Of a stretch of DNA of 64,000 nucleotides, positions 44,806 to 55,761 are shown in pieces. Location of the stretch: positions 558,001-622,000 of the forward strand of contig CANPUZ010000046.1 in assembly GCA_947579665.1 (NCBI GenBank), written 5' to 3'. A program made the position numbers and the translations under genes. Origin of the DNA: Sympetrum striolatum (lineage: Eukaryota > Arthropoda > Insecta > Odonata > Libellulidae). Under the pieces are notes generated by a model. The model saw only the letters and a list, made by a program, of their open reading frames with translations. It was not told the DNA's origin and made no database searches. Within the stretch, counting starts at the first letter, position 1. Each line of letters opens with the position of its first letter.

Positions 44806-45944
44806 CGAGTAAAATGTAGCTTGCATACTGCAAGCAGATCGGCAATAGTAATTTCATATCGGCATAATATCGGGACGGTCCTCCAAATCAAAAAAAAAAG
44901 GATTGAAATTTTTCTTAAAATTCGCTGACAATTCATCGTCTGGCATCGAACCAGGGTCTTTACTGTGAGCTTCTCTGCAGAAAATAAGAAGATCTTCATC
45001 TCTTGCTATGTGTGAAAATTCAAGCAGAAATATTGTCTACAACTGCCTCAAAAGACGTTCTTATTTTCACGAATGTAAAGTGCTCTCTGGATTCGAACCA
45101 AAGACGATCTTGGAAATCTAAAACATGTTTCTGAAAGTTAGTTATGATCTCTATCTATATGCCGAATTTTAAGTTTCTATATTATTGGAAAAGGTTTCAA
45201 AATAATTCCTAAAAATCGGATCAACTTCTGATTGCAGAGACACCTGGTGTCGAACCCAGGACACATTGTTAGCTATGAATGCATAGTTTGATTTGTTAAG
45301 ACTGGTTCTTCTATCACGCTAAGTTTAAAGTCGATAGCATGCCCGGAAGTACCTATAATTTGTTTCCGTTATCTCCGTAAGAAATGCATTGAGGAATTTA
45401 AATGGCCCTCTGGGATCGAACCAAGGACCATCAGCGAATATGTAAAATTTGATCCTGAAATTTATTATTGATCTCCAACTCCATGCCGAAATTCAAGTTT
45501 CCATGCCATCGGGAAAGGGTCCAAAACAAATCTTAAAAATCGCCACAATACATTTTAAACAGCCGATTTTTGCCTCGACCTAGCATCGAACCAGGGATAT
45601 TTTCCGTAAAACTCATTTATGTTTTCGATAGATCATGACCATATATAAAGGCTCCTAGAGTTTCGATTCTCTACCTATCCGGGAAGTATTTTTTAAAAAT
45701 TCCCGAAAATCAACGCAATGCATTTAAATGGGAAAAATCGGGACTTTGGGGCCCTCTGGAATCGAACCCATGACACTGAGGTTCAAAATCACAATTTTTC
45801 TGGTGGTTACACGATATGGCCAATACGTCGTAAAAATTTCAAGCCGATGACGCTTGTGGTTTAGGCTGTGAATTAGTATCCTATCTATATACCTATCTAT
45901 ATATATATATGAATGAATCCGGAGAAGCATCTATATATAATAGA
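44806..45944 (-). mobile_element. H1 element, six modules
   Basis: Hairpin end at 44806; usual module order including ATTCGAACCAAAGACG and GTGTCGAACCCAGGAC; 5' terminus at 45920-45944. Followed by one extra solo terminus (about 45947-45980). Confidence 0.8.
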
Positions 45945-45989
45945 AGATAAGTATATCCGGAGAAGCGTCTATATCTATTATAAGATATA

Positions 45990-47130
45990 CGAGTAAAATG
46001 TAGCTTGCATACTGCAAGCAGATCGGCAATACTAATTTCATATCGGCATCATATTGGGACGGTGCTCAATTGAACAAAAATAAATATTCATAATATTCTT
46101 AAAATTCGCTGTTATTTTATCGTCTTGCATCGAACCCGGGTCTTACTGGTAAACTTACTATGCAGCACAATAGAAGATGTGTGAAAAATGTGTGAAAATT
46201 CAAGCAGAAATATTGGTTACAACTGCCTCAAAAGACGTTCTTATTTTCACGAATGTAAATGCCTCTCTGGATTCGAACCAAGGACGATCTTGGAAATCTA
46301 AAACATGATTTTAAAATTTATCTATGATATTTAACTACATGCCGAATTTCAAGTTTCTATTTAGTTGGAAAAGGGTTCAAAATTATTATTGAAAATCGGA
46401 TCAGTTACTGATTGTAGAGACGCCTGGTGTCGAACCCAGGACCCACTGTTAGCTGTGAATGCACAGTTAGATTTTTATGAACTTGATCTTGTTTTATGCA
46501 AATGTTGAAGTCAATATCATGCCGAGAAGTACCAAAAATGTGTTTCCGTAATCTCCATAAGAAATGCATTGTGGAGTACAAATGGCCCTCTGGGATCGAA
46601 CCAAGGACCATAAGCGAATAAAAAAAAATTGATTATGAAATATATTTATGATCTCCAACTCCATGCCAAATTTCAAGTTTCCATGCATTCGTAAAAAGGT
46701 CCAAAAAAAATCTTAAAAATCACCACAATGCGTTTTAAACGGACGATTTTCGCCCCGACCTAGCATCGAACCCAGGATATTTTCCGTAAAACTCATTTAT
46801 GTTTTCGATAGATCATAACCATATATGAAGGCTCCTAGAGTTTCCATTCTCTACCTATCCGGGAAGTATTTATTAAAAATTCCCGAAAATCTAAGCAATG
46901 CATTTAAACGGGAAAAATCAGGAATTTGGGGCCCTCTGGAATCGAACCCATGAGACTGAGGATCAAAATCGCAATTTTTCTGGCGGTTAATTGTTTTGGC
47001 CAATACGCAGTAAAAATTTGAAATCAATCACGCTTGTGGTTTAGGCTGTGAATTTGTATCCTATCTATCTATATACCTATCTATATATATCTATATGAAT
47101 GAATCCGGAGAAGCATCTATATATAATAGA
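45990..47130 (-). mobile_element. H1 element, six modules
   Basis: Starts CGAGTAAAATGTAGC with the hairpin. Contains all six cores and a small deletion near 46180, where GTGTGAAAAATGTGTG is duplicated. It ends in the terminus array at 47091-47400. Confidence 0.8.
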
Positions 47131-47400
47131 TATATATAAGTATATCCGGAGAAGCGTCAATATATAATAGATAAGTATATCCGGAGAAGCGTCTATATAT
47201 AATAGATATATAGGTATATCCGGAGAAGCGTCTATATATAATAGATATGAATGAATCCGGAGAAGCATCTATATATAATAGATATGAATGAATCCGGAGA
47301 AGCATCTATATATAATAGATATGAATGAATCCGGAGAAGCATCTATATATAATAGATAGATGCTTCTCCAGATTCGTTCATATATTCATATAGATAGATG
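47091..47400. repeat. Tandem array of H1 5' termini
   Basis: Seven minus-oriented termini of about 40-46 bp follow one another, each with ATCCGGAGAAGC(A/G)TC then ATATATAATAGAT. One plus-oriented terminus follows (GATGCTTCTCCAGATTCGTT). Both subtypes are present: GTATATCC...GCGTC in the middle and GAATGAATCC...GCATC at the edges. No body sequence separates them. Confidence 0.85.
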
Positions 47401-48360
47401 TGATATATTCTTACCCATCCTCAATCAAACAATTTGGTGTCAAGTTTTGTGTCAAAAAAAATCCCACGGGTGGGATTTTTATGATGATCCCATATGATGG
47501 GAACTCAATAAATTCCAGAGATAAATAAACTCAAATTTCCAGAGCCTACTAGAGGGGTCGTCGCTCTAATTTCTCAAATATTTCTCCAATCGACACATTT
47601 TGTAGAAAAATTACCACTTGACGGATGCTTATAAAATATGTGTTCTTTTCTCTTCATGACATATGTCTGCTGCAGGCAGTCAATTCTCTCAGTCAGAACA
47701 TACAGTCAGCTAATTTTTATAAAAATCCTTCTTAACCTTGTTATCACGAGTGATATCCTTTTAGTGCCTCAATCACTTGGTGTATGCAAAGAATGTCAAG
47801 GTATTTTTGATGAAAATGATAATCCTCTGTATAAAAATTTATATAATAGCTAATTTTTAAACCATGACACCAATTTTTTTTATTCTTATCAAACTTTTTG
47901 AACTCAAAATAAACTACATTAAATAACTACATTTTATTAAGGAAGATATTTTTAATTTACAAAAGTGTTTAAAAAAATGAACTTTTACATTGTGGTTATT
48001 TAATTATTTTTCGTTGTCAGTATTAATTCCAATTTAAGTTATTGCTATTATTTGTTGGCCTAAGAACAAAGTGTCATGCATCTGGCATTTTCCTTTCAAT
48101 ACCTATACTCAGTTTGTTAAAATTGTACTAATTGGTCAGTTATATTTTTTTCTAAGCCCTGTTCCGGAAAGCATGCATCATGAAGGCCTTTTTCACTCAG
48201 AAGATATTGTGTGGCTCCTTTTATGCTTCCCTGTTTTACTTTTTTGTTGCACACAGAACAGTCCTTCTTTCCTACAGGTAATGTTTTTAGTGTCTTTTTT
48301 CTTCTCTCATCTTACAACGGAAATGCCAGGTTTGTGAGAAACAGATTCGCTGATAACTCT
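47401..48360. other. No gene recognised
   Basis: Frames at 47638-47853 and 48071-48337 have no recognisable domain and non-ATG or ambiguous starts. Confidence 0.35.
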
Positions 48361-48378
48361 TAGGGCCCATTAAGGCCC

Positions 48379-48813
48379 TCCGTCCACGAGGCTTTGCGTC
48401 ATAGACGCATACTTGTAACGTAGCTTGTCGCGACGTGACGATTACGCCCGTTTTCTGTACACGAAGCGTACTGAAGAACTAAACAACATGTTGCTTTACC
48501 ATGGCAATGGAACTAATGTTGTGACAATATGGATACTGATGAACCCAAGGCAATGGAAGTATTGTAGTTAAAAAATGAATAAAAATTAAATGTTCTTGCC
48601 TGACCATTTCAATGCTTTTGCCACCTCATTCCAAGCTTTCTCTGTTATTTCTCTTCTGGAATATTCTGGCATAGTCTGATTGCATAGACAAGCATATTTC
48701 TCGTCTGTCTGAAGAAGATGAGTTGCTTCCCCCATCTTCCAATAAGCAAAGTACGCCTCACTACCGACACTGTTGGTCGCCTGGCTACATGACGAAAGCG
48801 TGCTTGGACGGAA
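48379..48813. mobile_element. Harbinger-like remnant with inverted repeats
   Basis: TCCGTCCACGAGGCTTTGCG at 48379 and its imperfect complement ATGACGAAAGCGTGCTTGGA at 48789 frame a MADF-type coding fragment. GGGCCCATTAAGGCCC just outside the left repeat is a plausible Harbinger end. Superfamily inferred from the MADF content and end style. Confidence 0.45.
48586..48735 (-). pseudogene. MADF/Myb-like domain fragment
   Basis: The minus strand reads MGEATHLLQTDEKYACLCNQ then TMPEYSRREITEKAWNEVAK and ALKWSGKNI, followed by a stop. The pattern YxxLxNxxxxxYSxRxxxxxAWxEVAxxL is that of the MADF DNA-binding domain. About 50 codons, roughly the first half of the domain. MADF proteins are encoded by PIF/Harbinger transposons as well as by host genes; the inverted repeats around it favour the former. 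Confidence 0.5.
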
Positions 48814-48934
48814 GCGCTACGCTGCAGCGTCGTGTATGGATGATCATTTAATTACATTGTCTGCTGCTCACAGCCGTACAGCTAGCGATGTCGCGTCTAT
48901 TCCTCTACGCTTCTGTGACGCCTTCAGAAGGCCT

Positions 48935-49235
48935 AAGTATGAGATTATGCACCTATTTTATAGGGTGGACAAGTTTAGATAAGAAAGGGAATATGAAATT
49001 TCATTCACTGCAATACCTACTTTATTGTCAACCCTTAAAGGACTAAGGGAGGGTTAAAAAATGTCCACCACTTTTCTTTTTCAATATTTGAACAACTTAA
49101 TCGTGTTATACAGTCTTATAACTTCATCACATTGTCAAATATAGGTTGTTAAAGATAACTATATGTCGATGCATTTTGTACGTTTAATTTAAGCAACGTA
49201 ATGAGAGTGGAAATATGCACAAAATGACCCTATTC
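48935..49235 (+). repeat. Repeat X, uninterrupted copy
   Basis: Matches 19624-19842 plus 20674-20790 without the H1 insertion. Supplies the unoccupied site CAAATATAGGTTG at about 49136-49148. Confidence 0.75.
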
Positions 49236-49272
49236 CTTAATGGACCCTCCTCCACTCCTCCATCGTAGCCCT

Positions 49273-49388
49273 TGGAAGTGAAGGAGAGATTGTTCTGCCA
49301 TGGTAGCTTAGTGGTTAGATCGGCCTTGTAATTGGGAGACCCGGGTTCGATCCCTGGCTATGGCTGACTTTTTCTCCTCCACTTCCAC
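49273..49388 (+). mobile_element. tRNA-cored inverted-repeat element, copy 2
   Basis: TTGGAAGTGAAGGAGAGA at the left and TTTTTCTCCTCCACTTCCA at the right are inverted, imperfect arms of the same sequence that flanks the tRNA-like core at 1982-2122. The corresponding interval of the other repeat X copy (about 20790-20880) lacks it. Confidence 0.65.
49297..49364 (+). tRNA. tRNA-like sequence, degraded anticodon arm
   Basis: Acceptor stem GCCATGG/CTATGGC, with a compensatory A-T pair where the 2 kb copy has G-C. T arm CCGGG-TTCGATC-CCTGG. A box TAGCTTAGTGG and B box GGTTCGATCCC are present. The anticodon arm is about 3 nt short and the D stem has a mismatch (GCTT/GATC), so it is not a functional tRNA. 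TGACTTTTT right after the 3' end could act as a Pol III terminator. Confidence 0.6.
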
Positions 49389-49703
49389 CGCACATAACTA
49401 ACGGTGATTTACAAACTTATTTTCCGAATTAGAGCTTTAAAACATTGAGAAGAAGCTTTGTCATATCCTCGTCTTTGATGAGTTTTTTTACAAAGATAAA
49501 AATTTCATTGTCTTTATCGCAGTAGTATAATTTTTAGTAACAATAATCATTGTAAGAAGTTATTAAAAATCAAAAATGACAGTTGCTGAAGAGAAATTAT
49601 GTTTCCTCAATATTTTATCGAAAAAAAACCAAAGTGGACAATTCTTGGCACTCCCTTGGTCCATGGTAGTAACCAAAAAAAGGTTGGACCTTTAACGGGT
49701 TAA

Positions 49704-50095
49704 TTAACCTTAAAAATCAATTCTTAATTCCCTCAATAGCCTTACTGTGAATAGAGTGTTATGGTGACCATACACTGGGGAAGAAAATTCCAGTGTTGGC
49801 GCGATGCATTGTTTATCAAAAATATCAGTCTGTCGAGTGGAATTAATTACATGAAAATGTCACTTATTAATGTGGGATTGTTTAAGTAATAATTTGTTTT
49901 CTCAATTTATTAAAGATATTTATTCATCTATGTATATACAAAAGTCAATTAGTTACATATATAAGACAAAATTGCACTTGAAGTTATTGGTTTCCATTGT
50001 GGTCCTCCTGAGCCAATAATTGGCTCAGGAATATGAAGAGTACTAAAGAATTACAGAAATATTACTTACTTCTGAAAACTTCAGGAATACTCTGT
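49704..50095. other. No gene recognised
   Basis: AT-rich, short frames only. Confidence 0.4.
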
Positions 50096-50097
50096 CA

Positions 50098-50296
50098 TTA
50101 ACCTGTTCATTATGGCAGCCATATTGTCGATCTTTATGCATTTATAATGATATAGCCCGTATGTATGAGAATGTATTCCTTCGTGGTTAACGGCAGACTA
50201 AAGGAAACCCTTTCCGAGTATCGCGAGCCTTCCCCCACTCATTTAAAACTGATTGGCCGGAGCGTCCCGGCACGCTCTCCGTAGCAAAAGGGTTAA
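50098..50296. mobile_element. Short TTAA-flanked MITE-like sequence
   Basis: TTAACCTGTTCATTATGG at the left and GCAAAAGGGTTAA at the right: TTAA on both sides with CC-type ends. The interior is GC-rich for this window (50200-50280). The inverted match between the ends is short, so the call is tentative. Confidence 0.35.
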
Positions 50297-50400
50297 CAAT
50301 CATAAGTTTTACACAAAACAACATGTTATATCTTATCAAAAATAGATTAAACAATAACAATTTAAAAATTATATTGTCTCATTGTGTGGTAAAAAGTTTC

Positions 50401-51010
50401 TCATACTTTTTTTAATGATGTTAATGATGTTAAATACAAGAGATGTGTTGGCAGTTTATCAAAGATATTTGGTACATTACTGTTTAACCTATGAGCACCA
50501 TAATTACTATAGTTCTTAGGAACATCGTAATTTATCGTTCTCCTTGTCTCCATACTGTGTTCTTTTAATTTAATTCTTATCCGTGAAATAGTTTTCATTC
50601 ATTAAGACATAGTTTAAGAGTTTGACAAACTGTCAGTGTCTCTAGATTAGCATAAATGTGCTTCATTTCAATCTTTTTCTTAGAGGAAGGAATTTATTTA
50701 TTAAATTGAAAATAGATAAAACATCCCACCACTTTCTTCTTTTTGATAAGCTTACAATACCAAATTTTAATGCTACGTCTTCAATGGGAACTGATTTTTG
50801 TATTATTATATCACATGTAATAGTGTAGTATTGCCTGTTTGTGATGAATAAATTATTACTATTACTTATATTCATAACCTAATTCAATACCTAGTAATAA
50901 TCTAAGAAATCTATTTTGAACCTTTTCTATCGTACAGATGTGGATAAAATATTGAGGAGACTAATTTAAGAAGCAATATTCTAAAACTGGGTAAATAGGA
51001 ACTTTGAAAT
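50401..51010 (-). pseudogene. LINE C-terminal region
   Basis: The minus strand near 50900-51000 reads YPVLEYCFLN then SPQYFIHICTIEKVQNRFLR. IPIEDVALKFGIVSLSKRRK-type codons at about 50660-50800 and INYDVPKNYSNYGAHRLNSN with VPNIFDKLPTHL (50598-50401) follow. This is the order of a Jockey-like C-terminus (LEYxxxVWSP, IExVQxRFLR, LxxRR, R(T)NYGxxxxxxRxxxxxNxLP). Its first half is the same family as at 28080-28170. Several frameshifts. Confidence 0.7.
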
Positions 51011-51014
51011 AATG

Positions 51015-51415
51015 GGATATGAGAAATGTTTTGAAAATCTATGGATAACTTAACAATAATTCAGTTTCAAAGATAAATCCAAGGTCTTTTTTCTCTTTGA
51101 AAATGGCAGCAGAATTAAGTAAAAATAAGACACAGTCGTACTTAACAGAATATAAATACGACTTTAGGTTGTACAAATATCCTTAAAACACTATTAAAAA
51201 TAAAATTATTATAAATATTGCTATGCCACAAAAAGGGAAAATATAACTTTGATATTAAAGGAATATGAAAACATTCTGGAGTATTACGTTTAGATAAATT
51301 ATTCAGATATTCTGTATTAATTAATAATTATTACTTAAATCATTTCAAAATTAAAAGATTTGATAATATTCTCCAGAGTTTGAGGCTAACAAACAATTAC
51401 ATATAATTCCATCTC
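51015..51415. other. No gene recognised
   Basis: AT-rich spacer between a LINE fragment and an H1 fragment. Confidence 0.4.
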
Positions 51416-51417
51416 AT

Positions 51418-52125
51418 GATTCATTCATTCATAGATAAATAGATAGATAGGATACTAATTCACAGGCTAAACCACAAGCATCATTCACTTAAAATTTTTA
51501 GAGCATATAGGCCATGACGTCTAACCTCCAGGAAAAATGAGAAATCAATCATTCTGACCATAGCTTCAATTTGAGAAGACCCCAAAATCGCGATTTTTTC
51601 CTTATAAATGTATTGCTTTTATTTTCGGGAATTTTTAAAAAATACTTCCCAGATAGGTAGACAATCAAAACTCAAGGAGCCTACAAATATGGTCATGATC
51701 TATTGAAAATATTATTTACTTTTACAGAAAATGTCTGCGGTTCGATGCTAGGGCAATGCAAAAATTTGCCTTTTAAAATACAATGGGGTAGTTTTTCATT
51801 ATTTTTTTGATGCATTTATAGAAATGATAGGAAGTTCTTGTTTAGCTACAAGATGTATATTAAGACTCGGTTAAAGAAAAAAATTAGATAAGACCATGCT
51901 GTTCCTGGGTTCGATGCCAGAGCACATTAATATTTCTCACATAAGGAATATAAGGGAAAAGTAGGACTTCGTTTGAGGCAGTTCTACTTGAATTTTCACA
52001 CATAGTTAGAGATGGTGATCTTCTGTTGTGCTGCATAGTGATTATCTCCAGGAAGACCCGAGTTTGATGCCGGATGGTTAATATATCTCCCATTTAAAAC
52101 ATATTGGATGAATTTTCATAATTAT
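51418..52125 (+). mobile_element. H1 element, both ends missing
   Basis: Body from GATAGGATACTAATTCACAG through diverged modules (CTGCGGTTCGATGCTAGG, CCTGGGTTCGATGCCAG, ACCCGAGTTTGATGCCGG), then cut at about 52120 by the segment shared with 20979-21415. Several cores mutated; an old copy. Confidence 0.65.
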
Positions 52126-52552
52126 TTGTAGTCTTTACCTTGAAGACAGACAGTTGACACTTTGCATGTGTATGTATATTTATGTTATGCTAATTAAATT
52201 ATATGGATCCATACTAAATTCAATGATCTAATTAGTATATGTGTTTGCAGTTAAGAAGCAGATCATAGGATATGTAAATGATCGTTTTTCTTGGTGATGA
52301 TAAATTTATTCTTACTCAACATTCAACCATTTGCTTGCAGTATGCAAGCAACATTTTACTCATAAATATATATAGATGTACTTTAGGGTTTCCTGAATCA
52401 TATTTTAAGAATGCATCCCCTCTAATTTTTTTATATTTGGCCTTATAAACTTATCTTATAAATATTATTGCGATTGGATAATGGTAACCCGTGCCGACTT
52501 GATGCCAAACAATTTTGAGAAATGAAAATTTGTACCTACAAGGAGGACACTA
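52126..52552 (+). repeat. Duplicated segment containing an isolated H1 3' terminus, copy 2
   Basis: Second copy of 20979-21415, with the hairpin and ACATTTTACTCA at about 52332-52361. Similarity ends at AAGGAGGACAC in both. Confidence 0.65.
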
Positions 52553-52555
52553 GAT

Positions 52556-53095
52556 TTCTCTGCTAAACAGTTTGAGGTAAATTTGCTTAAAATATGCTTA
52601 TATTTTTATCATCAGTTATTGTTTAATTAAATGAATATTGATTGTAAAGCAAATAACTTATAAGAGAAACTGTTTTTCTGCTGACTGAATTGCAGTGCTG
52701 GTAATTTTTAACTTTTTTAAATGTTATTTCCTTGTAATAATTTTTTCTGTGTATATATGTTCTGTAAACAGTTCCAATAAATTTGTAAGAGAGGAAGTTT
52801 CTTTGTGTTGATTATTTGAAATAGTTAGGGTTGAATATTTCTTGGCTCTTTATTTTATCTGTAAATTTTGGAAACAACAAAATTGATCAATATTTTAACA
52901 AAATGCAGGACCTAACATATTTGGCAACTCATGATTCCAATGTGTTGCCTAATTCTAAAAGAAGAGGTTATTCTAAGAGAAAAATTTACCAGTTCTAAGG
53001 TACGATTATTATTTAATTTATTATAGGTTGATTACATTTTAAGAACTTCACAAAGGTTGACTTTTTGTAGGTATTCTTAATAACAAGTAAAAGTT
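52556..53095. other. No gene recognised
   Basis: AT-rich, short frames only. Confidence 0.4.
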
Positions 53096-53099
53096 CATA

Positions 53100-54220
53100 C
53101 TTGAATATGAAATTTATTTATAATCTTTATTCACATGCCAAGTTTCGAGTTTCAATGTTATCGGGCAAGGGTTAAAAAAAAAATCTTAAAATTCGTAGCA
53201 ATATCTAATTTTTGTAGATCTCTGGTGTTGAACCCAGGACCTACTGGCAGATGCAAATAGACATTATAACTTGTTAGGACCTGATTTTAATTAATTCAAA
53301 GTTTGAAGTCCATATCATACCAGGAAGGTCCTGAAATAAGACTCCATTATCCCCATCTGTAATGCATACGGCAATGTAAATGGCTCTCTGAGATCGAACC
53401 AAGGACGATCAAGGAAACCTAAAGAAAAGTATTTTAAATTTATCTATGATCTTTATTTACACGCTAAGTTTAAAGTTACTATATTATCGGGAAGGGGTTC
53501 AAGAAAACTTTAAATTGTAACAGTGACTAATTTTAGAGACACCTGGTGTCGAACCCAGGCTGTATTGGCAGCTGTGAATGCCTAGTATGACTTGTTAGGA
53601 CTTGATCTTATTTAATTCAAAGTTTGAAATCAATATCATGCCGGGAAGTACTTAAAATTGGTTTCCGTTTTCTCCATAAGAAATGCATTGAGGAATGTAA
53701 ATGGCCCTCTGGGATCAAACCAAGGACCATCAGGGAACTGCTAAAATTCGATTATAAAATATATTCATGATCTCTATCCACGTGCCGAATTTCAAGCTTC
53801 CATGTCATCGGGAATGGATCCAAAAAATTCTTAAAAATGGCAATGTAAATTAAACAGGAGAATATTTTCCCTGACCTAGCGCCGAACCAAGGATAATTTT
53901 CAATGATGTCTTAATTGTTTTCATTGGATACACATGGCATCCAGCGATGCCTCAAATTTCAACTTTCTACTTTGCTCGGAAGTGCCTCAAAAAGATTTTC
54001 TAAAATCTCCCCGATATATCTTTATGGAGAAAATCATGATTTTGGTGCCCTCTGGAATTGAACCTATGATATTGAGGTTCAAAATCCCATTTTTCCTGTA
54101 GGTCACACGTTATGGCCAATACGTCGTAAAAATTTCAAGTCAATGATGGTTGTGGTTTAGCCTGTGAATTAGTATCTTTTCTATCTATATGAATCCAGAG
54201 AAGCGTCTATATATAATAGA
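53100..54220 (-). mobile_element. H1 element, hairpin end lost, diverged
   Basis: The left edge is truncated within the second module. Cores include GTGTTGAACCCAGGAC (mutated) and GTGTCGAACCCAGGC. 5' terminus GAATCCAGAGAAGCGTC at 54190-54220. More diverged from other copies than most, so older. Confidence 0.7.
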
Positions 54221-55031
54221 TGAGTAAAATGTAGCTTGCATACTGCAAGCAGATCGACAACACTAATTTCTTGAAGGCATCATATTGGGATGGTCCTCAA
54301 AAGAAAAAAAAATGATTGAAAATATTCTTAAAATTCAGTGCAATTTAATCATCCGGCATTGAACCCGGGTCTTTCCGGTGATACTTACTATGCAGAAAAA
54401 TAGAAAATCACCATTTCTTACTATGTGTGAAAATTCAAGCAGAAATATTAGCTGCGACTGCCTCAAACGACGTTCTACTTTTCCCTTATATTCCTTATGA
54501 GAGAAATGTTAATGTGCTCTGCATTGAACCCAGGAACAGTTACGTCTTATCTATAATTTTTTCTTGAACTAATTTTACCATACATCTTCTAGCCAAGCAA
54601 GAGCTTCCTATCAATTCATTAATTGCATCAAAAAAATAATGAAAAACTATTCCCATGTATTTTAAAGGGCAGATATTTGTATCGTCCTAGCATCAAACCC
54701 AGGATAATTTATGTAAAAGTCATTTATGTTTTTGATAGATCATGATAATATATATCGGCTTCTAGAGGTTTGATTCTCTCCCTATCCGGGAAGTATTTTT
54801 TAAAAATTCCCGAAAATCAAAGCAATGCATTTAAGTGAAAAAAATGTGGACTTTGGGGCCCTCTGGAATCGAACCCATGACACTGAGGCTCAAAATCGCA
54901 TATTTTCTGGAGGTCACACATAATGGCCAATACGTCGTAAAAATTTCAATTCAATGACGCTTGTGGTTTAGCCTGTGAATTAGTATCCTATCTGTATATA
55001 TGAATCCGGAGAAGCGTCTATATATAATAGA
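54221..55031 (-). mobile_element. H1 element, shortened
   Basis: TGAGTAAAATG plus hairpin at the left, five modules, 5' terminus GAATCCGGAGAAGCGTC then ATAATAGA at 55031. The Penelope-like fragment starts immediately after. Confidence 0.75.
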
Positions 55032-55575
55032 TATGGTATTTAGTTTTTATAAATTCGATGTGCTAAAATTTTACCTCTTGGAAGGCCATTATGAATATGA
55101 ATGGGAACTTAAAGTAATAAAATGCATAGCAGTTCAGAATGGTTACACAGAAAATTTAATAAACAACATTTTAAGGAGAACATTAATGAAACAGGCGGAA
55201 TGGAAAATATCCCCAGGCCTCTTACCAATGGAAATCGTGAAAGTGAAATGGAGGAGATTGCCGTTCTTGGGAAAGATATCGTAGCAGCTGGGAAAGACCT
55301 TACCAGGTAACATCAAAGCCGGTTATTATACACCGAGGAACATTGGTAAACTGATGGGGAATTCTAAAGACGAGAGGGACGTATTGGATTGTAGTGGGGT
55401 CTACAGACATAAATGTGATATTTGTGAGGCCAGGTATGTCGGGAAAACTGCTAGAAATCTGCAGGTGAGGGCGATGGAGCACAATAGGAACCACCGTCTT
55501 CGGTTGCCTATGTCCAACTTCGTGGTGCATCTCTTGGAAGAGAGACACCAAAGTAATTTTCAACCTATATTGTTA
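55032..55575 (+). pseudogene. Penelope-like connector and GIY-YIG endonuclease fragment
   Basis: The plus frame reads ELKVIKCIAVQNGYTENLIN (connector, as at 10740 in the other element). After an in-frame stop near 55282 it continues GNIKAGYYTPRNIGKLMGNS. Then comes the endonuclease SGVYRHKCDICEARYVGKTA with RNLQVRAMEHNRNHR. GVY and YVG stand for the GIY-YIG pair; the Cys-x2-Cys and the downstream Arg and Glu-His are present. The RT is missing, so this is a 3' fragment. It differs in sequence from the 10-12 kb element and is a separate lineage. Confidence 0.8.
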
Positions 55576-55761
55576 TTAATGTTTACATTATTTTGATCAT
55601 GTTTGCTATCCAAGTGTTAAATTGGCGTTCACACAAAGTTAATCCGATTTTAGAGAAAATGGTATTTCGTAATTAGTCTTCCTTAGCTTCTTGTACCGGA
55701 TTTTGATGAACAAAAAATTTTTTACTAGTAATTTCATACAGGATACAGGAGAATAGATTTA

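Larger units (their letters stand above)
49032..49699 (+). mobile_element. Possible piggyBac-like element hosting a tRNA-cored insertion
   Basis: CCCTTAAAGGACTAAGGGAG at 49032 (preceded by TCAA; by TTAA in the 19.7 kb copy) faces GGTTGGACCTTTAACGGG followed by TTAA at 49700. Ends and target site suggest a piggyBac-type MITE of about 670 bp. Similarity between the copies also extends outside it, so the two loci share an older duplication. Confidence 0.4.

Noticed and set aside
31088..47400. Regularly spaced short repeats resembling a CRISPR array
   Set aside because: The repeated core is only about 11 bp, spacers are 147-176 bp and homologous between copies, and the context is eukaryotic. These are modules of a transposable element.
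47638..48337. Two plus-strand frames of 71 and 88 codons
   Set aside because: Hydrophobic AT-rich translations with no domain, no clear ATG context and no splice logic; not supportable as genes.
55354..55596. Stand-alone GIY-YIG homing endonuclease or repair nuclease
   Set aside because: The upstream codons match the Penelope connector in the same frame, so it is the 3' part of a Penelope-like element.
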